A stretch of DNA of 5,355 nucleotides from Duncaniella sp. Lineage in GTDB: Bacteria; Bacteroidota; Bacteroidia; Bacteroidales; Muribaculaceae. The notes beneath the pieces were generated by a model, which was not told the DNA's origin, made no database searches, and saw nothing but the letters and a program-made list of their open reading frames with translations. Of this stretch, positions 1 through 5,355 are shown in pieces. How positions within the stretch are numbered: the stretch's first letter is position 1; each line of letters begins with the position of its first letter. The stretch is from positions 1-5,355 of the forward strand of contig JAFLRW010000129.1 in NCBI GenBank assembly GCA_022511285.1, given 5' to 3'. Position numbers and translations under genes: made by a program.

Positions 1-1352
1 CGCGCCTTCCGGAGGTTGACGAACCCACCGTCGTGCGCCATTACACCAATCTATCAATGGGAAATTTTGGCGTAGACTCCGGATTTTATCCATTGGGCTC
101 GTGCACTATGAAATACAATCCGAAAATCAACGAGGAGGTGGCTTCTCTGCCGGCTTTTTCACGTCTTCACCCGTTCCAGCCGGTAGATACAGTGCAGGGG
201 GCTCTTGAAGCGTATTATGACCTTCAGTCGGCCCTTTGTGAGATTGCCGGCATGTCAGAGTTCACACTCTGCCCATACGCCGGCGCCCACGGCGAACTCA
301 CCGGGCTGATGATTATCCGCGCTTATCATCAGGAGCGGGGCGATTTGAATCGCACCACTGTGATTGTCCCCGATTCGGCCCACGGAACCAATCCGGCTTC
401 TGCTGCTGTTGCGGGACTAAAGGTGGTGGAGGTGAAGTCGCTTGCCGATGGCACTATGGACCCCGAAGCGCTCCGTCCATTACTCGACGATTCGGTGGCG
501 GCCGTGATGATGACTAATCCCAACACTCTCGGACTCTTTGAACGTTCTATCCCGCAGATTGCTGAAATGGTCCACTCTTGTGGCGCTCTGCTTTATTATG
601 ACGGTGCCAATCTTAACCCGTTGCTTGGCATAGCTCGTCCGGGCGACCTCGGTTTTGATGTGATGCATATCAATCTCCATAAGACCTTTTCTACTCCTCA
701 CGGCGGCGGAGGGCCCGGATCCGGGCCGGTCGGCGTGAGGGCCGGGTTGGAGCATCTTCTCCCGTCTCCTCGTGTCGTGACAGTCCATGAGGATGAACGC
801 GATCCATTTGGCACTGAGCTATATCGTGTCGTATCGCGTCGTGATGGCTCTATGGGTCGCATCAGCAGTTTTCTCGGCAATTTTGCCGTTGAGCTCAAGG
901 CGTTGGCCTACATTCTGGCAATGGGTCGTGAGGGGCTCTCAAAAGTTGGCCCAATGGCCACCTTGGCGGCCAACTACGTTAAAGAGTCGCTTAAGGATGA
1001 GTATCTGCTCCCCATACCGAATGTCTGCAAACATGAATTTGTGTTTGATGGACTGCGCGATAAGTCAACCGGCGTCACCACCCTTGATGTGGCTAAACGA
1101 CTGCTTGACTATGGCTACCATGCACCGACCATATATTTCCCGCTTCTCTTCCACGAATCTCTAATGATTGAGCCTACGGAGACTGAAAGCCTTGACACTC
1201 TCGATGCTTTTATTGAGGCGATGCGCTCTATAGCCCGTGAAGCTCGAGAAACGCCCGATTTAGTAAAAACAGCCCCCCACTCCACTCCCATCAGCCGCCC
1301 TGACGACACTCAAGCGGCGCTCAACCCTAAAGTTAAGTATGATTTCGACTGA
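1..1352 (+). CDS. gcvPB: Glycine dehydrogenase (decarboxylating) subunit 2, GcvPB, 5'-truncated by the window edge
   Basis: This is the C-terminal-type subunit of the split P-protein of the glycine cleavage system. With GcvPA it decarboxylates glycine on PLP and passes the aminomethyl group to lipoyl H-protein in the cytoplasm. The reading frame is already open at base 3, and residues before the GTG at 33 (RLPEVDEPTVV) match the family, so that GTG is internal. About 450 residues are visible; the family is usually about 480-490, so some 30-40 N-terminal residues lie upstream. Family motifs seen: GFYPLGSCTMKYNPKINE near the start, DSAHGTNPASAA, and INLHKTFSTPHGGGGPG, whose Lys (codon 681-683) is the Schiff-base lysine. 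The C-terminus (PTETES, then APHSTPISR) is complete. The stop lies 14 bp inside the next gene, lpdA, which implies one operon with translational coupling. A one-piece GcvP is ruled out because the protein starts close to the edge and ends as GcvPB does. Confidence 0.96.
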   Translation, partial: RLPEVDEPTVVRHYTNLSMGNFGVDSGFYPLGSCTMKYNPKINEEVASLPAFSRLHPFQPVDTVQGALEAYYDLQSALCEIAGMSEFTLCPYAGAHGELTGLMIIRAYHQERGDLNRTTVIVPDSAHGTNPASAAVAGLKVVEVKSLADGTMDPEALRPLLDDSVAAVMMTNPNTLGLFERSIPQIAEMVHSCGALLYYDGANLNPLLGIARPGDLGFDVMHINLHKTFSTPHGGGGPGSGPVGVRAGLEHLLPSPRVVTVHEDERDPFGTELYRVVSRRDGSMGRISSFLGNFAVELKALAYILAMGREGLSKVGPMATLAANYVKESLKDEYLLPIPNVCKHEFVFDGLRDKSTGVTTLDVAKRLLDYGYHAPTIYFPLLFHESLMIEPTETESLDTLDAFIEAMRSIAREARETPDLVKTAPHSTPISRPDDTQAALNPKVKYDFD

Positions 1353-2646
1353 TCTCATTGTAATTGGAGCCGGACCGGGTGGATATGAAACAGCTCTACG
1401 CGCTGCTCAGTCAGGTGTCGGTGTAATTCTAATTGAAAAATCAGAACTCGGAGGCACTTGCCTTAACCGCGGGTGTATACCCACAAAGGCTTTATGCCGG
1501 GCAGCCGAGATTGCCGACAGCGTGCGCGAGTCTGCCATCTTCGGCATCACCTCCGCTCCGCCTATGGTGGATTTCGGGGCTGTAATGGCCCGCAAAAATG
1601 ACATTGTGGCGGAGCTGCGCAATGGTGTAGAGCAATTACTCTCAGGCGTCACGATAGTGCGTGGTGAAGCAATTTTTGAATCATCATCTGTGGTGAGGGT
1701 TGAGAGTGAGTGTTTCACTGCTCCGGTCATTCTTATCGCCACAGGGTCAGTGCCGGCTCAAATCCCGATTCCGGGTGCCAAGTATGCTCTCACAAGCGAT
1801 GAGTTGCTGAATATTGATTCGCTCCCTGAGAGGGTAACTATTATCGGAGCCGGGGTTATTGGCTTGGAATTTGCATCCATTCTCCGCAGCCTCGGCTCTG
1901 AAGTCACTGTTGTGGAGACTGCTGCAGAAATTCTTCCCTCATTTGACACAGAGGTGGCTAAGCGGCTCCGTATGGCCCTTAAGCGTCGTGGCATCGATAT
2001 CATTTTAAATGCATCAGTGACCTCCATAGCTGCCGATGGGGCGGTTAGATACACTTTAAAGGGTAAAGAGAAAGCACTCCCGGCCGCAACAACGGTTATG
2101 GCTGTAGGTCGTCGCCCCGTTATCCCGAAAGGGTTGGCGTTTCCACTCACTTCTCGCGGGTTTATCAAAGTAGATCCATCTACAATGCGAATCCCTATTG
2201 AAGGCAACACGAGATTATATGCCATAGGCGATGTCAACGGCCTTTGTATGCTCGCCCACGCTGCCACAGCACAAGGAGAAGTAGTCCTCGGCTTGAGGTC
2301 AGCCTGTGCGCCTATTCCATCGGCCGTATTCACACATCCGGAGGCTGCAATGACCGGACTTACCGAGCAGCAGTGTATTGAAAAAGAACTTTCTTACACA
2401 GTGTTGAGCTCCACATTCCAGGCCAACGGCAAGGCTCGCGCCTTGGGGCAAACTGACGGAATTGTAAAAATGATTGTCTCTGCGACCGACGGGACATTGA
2501 TTGGCTGTCACATCGTAGGCCCACACGCCTCCGACCTGATTGCAGAGCCAAACTTTGCCATCGCCCATCGTCTTCCGGCAGCTTCAATCCGCAGTGCCAT
2601 ACACCCACACCCCACCCTCTCTGAAACTCTAATTTCCGCTCGATAG
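1339..2646 (+). CDS. lpdA: Dihydrolipoamide dehydrogenase (E3 / L-protein), complete
   Basis: This 435-residue flavoprotein oxidises dihydrolipoyl groups with NAD+ as acceptor. Here it most likely serves the glycine cleavage H-protein, though E3 can be shared with 2-oxoacid dehydrogenases. Domains in order: FAD-binding Rossmann motif GAGPGG (10-15); redox-active disulfide Cys41/Cys46 in GGTCLNRGCIPTKAL; ATG motif (134-136); NAD-binding GAGVIG (170-175) followed by an acidic strand end at Glu193; second FAD motif YAIGDVNG (294-301); then the C-terminal dimerisation domain. That domain ends in HPHPTLSE, with the proton-relay His424 and Glu429 supplied to the partner subunit. All catalytic residues are present. 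It is a little shorter than the usual 450-475, mainly at the C-terminus, which stops soon after the active-site Glu. The ATG at 1339 places the first Rossmann strand right at the N-terminus, so it is the only sensible start. It overlaps gcvPB by 14 bp, and no clear ribosome-binding site is seen. Confidence 0.95.
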   Translation: MISTDLIVIGAGPGGYETALRAAQSGVGVILIEKSELGGTCLNRGCIPTKALCRAAEIADSVRESAIFGITSAPPMVDFGAVMARKNDIVAELRNGVEQLLSGVTIVRGEAIFESSSVVRVESECFTAPVILIATGSVPAQIPIPGAKYALTSDELLNIDSLPERVTIIGAGVIGLEFASILRSLGSEVTVVETAAEILPSFDTEVAKRLRMALKRRGIDIILNASVTSIAADGAVRYTLKGKEKALPAATTVMAVGRRPVIPKGLAFPLTSRGFIKVDPSTMRIPIEGNTRLYAIGDVNGLCMLAHAATAQGEVVLGLRSACAPIPSAVFTHPEAAMTGLTEQQCIEKELSYTVLSSTFQANGKARALGQTDGIVKMIVSATDGTLIGCHIVGPHASDLIAEPNFAIAHRLPAASIRSAIHPHPTLSETLISAR

Positions 2647-2673
2647 AAATAAATTATCGCATCATTTTACTAC

Positions 2674-2699
2674 TTTGTCGCCTAAAAGTGTTATCTTTG
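2674..2699 (+). promoter_or_regulatory. Bacteroidota-type promoter for the envelope gene pair
   Basis: TATCTTTG at 2692-2699 is a full match to the Bacteroidota primary-sigma -7 consensus TAnnTTTG. A TTTG at 2674-2677 resembles the -33 element, but the spacer is only 14 bp, a few bases shorter than usual; an alternative is the T-run at 2665-2668 with a 23-bp spacer. Transcription would be expected to start a few bases after 2699, giving a leader of about 85-90 nt before the ATG at 2793. The box also shows that an in-frame ATG at 2688 would lie upstream of the transcript and cannot be the real start. The -7 element is fairly secure; the -33 assignment is weak. Confidence 0.68.
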
Positions 2700-2716
2700 C
2701 ATATCAATAGGCATTC

Positions 2717-2747
2717 CTTCGGTGTGATTAAACTTTACACGCCGAAG
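2717..2747 (+). promoter_or_regulatory. Stem-loop in the 5' leader
   Basis: CTTCGGTGTG (2717-2726) pairs with CACGCCGAAG (2738-2747) over 10 bp, with a single G-U wobble (2723/2741) and an A/T-rich 11-nt loop. The right arm is followed by TTTGTCTATAT, so the U-tract is only three long. It sits just downstream of the inferred transcription start and 71 bp after the lpdA stop. It could be a leaky terminator for the glycine cleavage operon, an attenuator, or a 5'-stabilising hairpin of the envelope mRNA. The pairing is seen directly; the role is inference. Confidence 0.5.
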
Positions 2748-2792
2748 TTTGTCTATATCATATATACTGTGACTTTTAACCGACCAAGAGTT

Positions 2793-3878
2793 ATGACAAA
2801 CAGATTCAGAACCTTATTGGCACTTGCAGTGGGAGCAGTGATTCCATTGGCAGCCGGCGCACAGTCTTATTACGACGACGACATCTATTTCGATGCATCA
2901 AAGGCTAAAAAGCAGACTCCTGCCGTTACCACACAGAAGGTGACTCAGACATATGTCACTCCCACCTCAGTAGTGGTGGCGGAATATCCGTCTGCTGACT
3001 CCTACTCCGTAGAAGGCACACGCAATATCAGCGTAGATGACTATAACCGTCGCGGAATTTTTGCCTCAGATTCGCTCAGCAATGACACGACAACTACAGA
3101 CTTCACCTACACCCGACGCATAGAGCAGTTCTACAACCCTGACATTGTGGCCGGCAGCGGTGACTCTGAGCTTGCCAACATATATTATATGCAGCCGGAG
3201 CGTGTAAACATTTACATCAACACTCCTAATCCCTACTGGGGGTACGATTATTTTTATCCCGATTTCTATTGGTATAACTCTCCCGCTTGGGCAGCATATC
3301 CTTGGCGCTGGACATCATCTTGGTATTGGCGTTCGTGGTATGATCCCTATTGGGATTGGGGCCCCGCATGGGGTTGGGGCTGGGGCCGTCCATCTTGGGG
3401 TTGGCACCACGGCTGGTATCTTGGCTGGGGACACTCTTGGGGTTGGGCTGGTCCTGCCGGTTGGAGCAGGCCAAATAATCCACGCCACCCCGGAGCTGTA
3501 AATAATGGATATTATCGTCCCGGATATGGAAGCGGAATGTCATCCTCATCTTCACGTCCGTCATCCACAAGCGGACGCTCAGGACTCGGCTCCGGCACAC
3601 GCAACCAAGGCTCTGCCGGATATTATCGTCCCGGCGGCACCCAGAGCAATAGCGGACGCCCGGGCACCACAACAACCACGCGCCCGTCATCTGGGAGCAA
3701 TAGCTCCGGCTCCTACTCTCGCCCCTCAGTATCTAACGGCGGACGCACAGGCAGCTATAACAACGGAGCATCATCCTCTGGCGGCGGCCGATCATCAGGC
3801 AGTTCATTTGGCGGAAGTCGGTCATCCGGTTCTTCAAGTTCGGGCCGCTCGAGCGGTGGTGGCCGTGGCCGTCATTAA
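2793..3878 (+). CDS. Secreted Trp/Tyr-rich protein with a Ser/Gly/Arg tail, function unknown
   Basis: I cannot name a function for this 361-residue protein. Residues 1-23 are a Sec signal peptide (NRFR, a hydrophobic core, then AAGA) with predicted cleavage before Gln24. No lipobox Cys is present, so a lipoprotein is unlikely. Residues 24-147 are polar, Thr-rich and moderately acidic (YYDDDIYFD near the start, then RRIEQFYNPDIV). Residues 148-224 are packed with aromatics: all 20 Trp of the protein lie here, mixed with Gly, Tyr and Pro. Residues 225-361 are Ser/Gly-rich with 16 Arg and no Asp, Glu or Lys, and contain GYYRPG twice. The start at 2793 follows AAGAG (2786-2790), begins a good signal peptide and lies after the promoter; an upstream in-frame ATG precedes the transcript. 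It is probably cotranscribed with the porin 51 bp downstream. Similar aromatic-rich secreted proteins occur widely in Bacteroidales as hypotheticals. A surface or periplasmic location is likely. Confidence 0.85.
   Translation: MTNRFRTLLALAVGAVIPLAAGAQSYYDDDIYFDASKAKKQTPAVTTQKVTQTYVTPTSVVVAEYPSADSYSVEGTRNISVDDYNRRGIFASDSLSNDTTTTDFTYTRRIEQFYNPDIVAGSGDSELANIYYMQPERVNIYINTPNPYWGYDYFYPDFYWYNSPAWAAYPWRWTSSWYWRSWYDPYWDWGPAWGWGWGRPSWGWHHGWYLGWGHSWGWAGPAGWSRPNNPRHPGAVNNGYYRPGYGSGMSSSSSRPSSTSGRSGLGSGTRNQGSAGYYRPGGTQSNSGRPGTTTTTRPSSGSNSSGSYSRPSVSNGGRTGSYNNGASSSGGGRSSGSSFGGSRSSGSSSSGRSSGGGRGRH
3352..3447 (+). other. Cluster of G-runs on the coding strand (possible G-quadruplex)
   Basis: Nine runs of three or four G lie within 96 bases, at 3352, 3358, 3370, 3376, 3382, 3397, 3427, 3439 and 3445. 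Three GGGG runs (3370-3385) are separated by only 2 nt each and flanked by others 8 and 11 nt away. The runs arise from TGG (Trp) followed by GGN (Gly) codons, so protein composition alone can explain them. Whether the mRNA or the displaced strand folds into a quadruplex is inference. Confidence 0.4.
3507..3634 (+). repeat. Pair of 17-bp direct repeats in the Ser/Gly/Arg tail coding region
   Basis: GGATATTATCGTCCCGG occurs identically at 3507-3523 and 3618-3634, 111 bp apart, which is 37 codons and therefore in frame. Both copies encode the core of GYYRPG. Identity at third codon positions suggests recent internal duplication or recombination in the low-complexity tail rather than selection on the amino acids alone. 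Confidence 0.7.
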
Positions 3879-3929
3879 TATCCGTTACGCTCCCTATATT
3901 CTTCCTAATCATCATTGAGACCATTGTTT

Positions 3930-5355
3930 ATGAAAAAGACCCTTATAGCCTCTCTTTTGGCATTATTTCCAAGCTGGCTTGCGGCCCAAACCGCTATCGA
4001 TGCCCTATCGCTCACTCAGAGCGACCTGCGCGGCACAGCACGCTATATGTCAATGGCCGGAGCCTTCACCGCTCTCGGCGGCGACCTTTCAACCCTCGGA
4101 CAGACTCCGGCCGGTATAGGCATATATCGCAGCAGCGAGATTGGAATCACAGGCGACCTCACCTTTCGCTCGGCTAAATCAGAGGCAGATGGCTTCAGCA
4201 ATACCGTCAACAAAACCGGTTTCACCTGTAATAATGTGGCTTATATAGGCGCCGTAAGGCTCCACAACGAAGTGATGCCTTTCTTCAACTGGGGCATCGG
4301 CTATTCGCGTCTCGCAAGCTTTAATCGCAACTACAGCGGCACACTCACTGACAATCTGCAGACATCTTACACCAACTTAGTGGCTGACTACACATCTGCC
4401 GACGGCTGGCAGAACAATACACTGGCAGATTACGGCTCAAACAATCCATATTACGACTCTTGGGCCCCGTGGTCAAGCATACTGATGTATAATTCATACG
4501 GAATCAATCCTGTGTCGCCCGGCGCCGACTCTTACACCGGTCTATATGACGACAACGCATCGACTCCCGCATCGGCCTACTATATGATTAACGAGAAGGG
4601 ATATCTTGATGAGTACAACATCAACTTTGGCGGCAATATCTTAAACACTCTCTATTGGGGACTTGGCTTCGGAATCACAGATATAGATTTCCGGCAGACT
4701 GCATACTACGAGGAGAGCGGCATTGGCTATGCCAATGTGCCTGACACTACGGGCGACAGCTACACAACAGGCTCTGCTTCGTGGGGAATGACCAATTGGA
4801 AACATATCTGGGGAAGCGGATTCAACGTGAAGCTTGGTCTCATCTTTAAGCCCATTAATGAATTCCGCCTTGGAATTGCCGTTCACACACCCACCTGGTA
4901 TAATCTTAACTATCAGGGGCAGGCCACCGTTGGGTTTGACTACGACTCCCCCTCCTATCCCGAAGGTAAGTTCTATTCCGACACTTACACTTCCCAATCT
5001 GACCATTTTGCCTGGAATCTAAAATCTCCCTGGCGTCTGAATGTCGGAGTGGCCGGTGTGATTGGCGGCCGCGCCATCATTTCAGCAGACTATGAATATC
5101 GTGCCATCCGGTCAATGGTCGTAAAAGATGCTGACAGCAATGTGTATCTCAACGAGACTGACGATGTGAAAACATGGTTGCAAGCCACCAATACCGTGCG
5201 TATAGGTGCAGAGTATCGTTTCACTCCATCTTTCAGTGTCAGGGCAGGATATTCCTACGAGACATCTCCGGTCAAACAAGAAATTCTTGACCCTACAGGG
5301 TCTGAAGCCTCTTATATTTACACTTCCGGCCCGGACGACACCGAAACACAACCCT
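3930..5355 (+). CDS. FadL/OmpP1-family outer-membrane channel, 3'-truncated by the window edge
   Basis: This is an outer-membrane beta-barrel of the OmpP1/FadL/TodX type, which moves hydrophobic or other small substrates across the outer membrane; Bacteroidales members are often labelled hemin receptor without proof. The frame is open from the ATG at 3930 to the window end (475 residues). Homologs are typically 500-560, so the last strands are probably missing. Residues 1-19 form a signal peptide (MKKTLIASLL core, LAA before Gln20). The mature N-terminus shows the family signature SDLRGTARYMSMAGAFTALGG (31-51) and QTPAGIGIYRSSE (58-70), where FadL proteins usually have NPA. Later landmarks are GYLDEYNINFGGN (224-236), the turn YWGLGFGITDIDF (242-254), HTPTWYNL (319-326) and the strand pair SADYEYRA...RIGAEYRF. 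The amphipathic, aromatic-rich, Asn/Asp-turn composition fits a barrel. There is a single Cys (100). No promoter is seen in the 51-bp gap, so it likely shares a transcript with the preceding gene. The substrate is unknown. Confidence 0.88.
   Translation, partial: MKKTLIASLLALFPSWLAAQTAIDALSLTQSDLRGTARYMSMAGAFTALGGDLSTLGQTPAGIGIYRSSEIGITGDLTFRSAKSEADGFSNTVNKTGFTCNNVAYIGAVRLHNEVMPFFNWGIGYSRLASFNRNYSGTLTDNLQTSYTNLVADYTSADGWQNNTLADYGSNNPYYDSWAPWSSILMYNSYGINPVSPGADSYTGLYDDNASTPASAYYMINEKGYLDEYNINFGGNILNTLYWGLGFGITDIDFRQTAYYEESGIGYANVPDTTGDSYTTGSASWGMTNWKHIWGSGFNVKLGLIFKPINEFRLGIAVHTPTWYNLNYQGQATVGFDYDSPSYPEGKFYSDTYTSQSDHFAWNLKSPWRLNVGVAGVIGGRAIISADYEYRAIRSMVVKDADSNVYLNETDDVKTWLQATNTVRIGAEYRFTPSFSVRAGYSYETSPVKQEILDPTGSEASYIYTSGPDDTETQP

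Noticed and set aside
33..35. GTG as the true start of gcvPB
   Set aside because: The same frame is open back to the window edge and encodes residues that match the conserved family N-terminal region, so the gene continues upstream.
1758..2333. A 191-codon open frame on the - strand inside lpdA
   Set aside because: It lies fully antisense to a clearly conserved gene, has no recognisable motif, and is explained by codon bias of the sense strand.
2641..2668. CGATA ... TATCG inverted repeat just after lpdA, followed by TTTT, as a terminator
   Set aside because: The stem is only 5 bp and A/T-rich with a 9-nt loop, and the T-run is short and offset by several bases. It is too weak to call.
2688..2792. 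In-frame N-terminal extension of the Trp-rich protein from the ATG at 2688
   Set aside because: That ATG overlaps the -7 promoter region upstream of the likely transcription start, and the extension would bury the signal peptide behind 35 residues. The ATG at 2793 fits better.
3505..3918. A 137-codon open frame on the + strand, overlapping the tail of the Trp-rich protein and ending 11 bp before the channel gene
   Set aside because: It is in another frame of a low-complexity Ser/Gly/Arg region, and its Ala/His/Pro-rich translation is what a frame shift of those codons gives. It has no family resemblance and no good ribosome-binding site.
4641..5022. Open frames on both strands inside the channel gene
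   Set aside because: The FadL-family frame is continuous through this region with barrel-like motifs; the other frames show no motifs and are shadows.

Overview
The window most likely comes from a Bacteroidales bacterium, perhaps from a family such as Muribaculaceae (family-level placement is a guess). Three things point there: a Bacteroidota-type -7 promoter box (TATCTTTG), weak or absent Shine-Dalgarno sequences, and two secreted proteins whose predicted signal peptides are cut directly before a Gln, together with a FadL/OmpP1-like porin of the type common in that order. All four genes lie on the + strand and fill almost the whole window.

Region 1 (1-2646) is the 3' end of a glycine cleavage operon. 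The first gene is the C-terminal subunit of a split glycine decarboxylase (GcvPB), cut by the left window edge. Its last codons overlap the start of a complete dihydrolipoamide dehydrogenase (LpdA). GcvPB carries the PLP lysine of the P-protein. LpdA reoxidises the lipoyl arm of the H-protein after each cycle. The H- and T-proteins and subunit GcvPA are not in the window and would be expected upstream.

Region 2 (2647-2792) is a 146-bp gap with a new promoter at about 2692-2699. It also holds a strong 10-bp stem-loop (2717-2747) inside the inferred 5' leader. I see no convincing terminator for the glycine cleavage operon other than, possibly, that stem-loop.

Region 3 (2793-5355) is a likely two-gene envelope operon. 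The first gene encodes a secreted 361-residue protein of unknown function. It has an acidic N-terminal part, a middle segment that holds all 20 of its tryptophans, and a Ser/Gly/Arg tail without a single acidic residue. After 51 bp comes a FadL/OmpP1-family outer-membrane channel, open through the right window edge (475 residues visible). Shared orientation, a short gap and matching export signals suggest that the two products work at the outer membrane. No partner function can be read from the sequence.

The glycine cleavage half is ordinary. The most interesting part is the Trp-rich secreted protein, its porin neighbour with a changed NPA motif, and the structured leader in front of them. 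I see no RNA genes, mobile elements, CRISPR arrays or pseudogenes.
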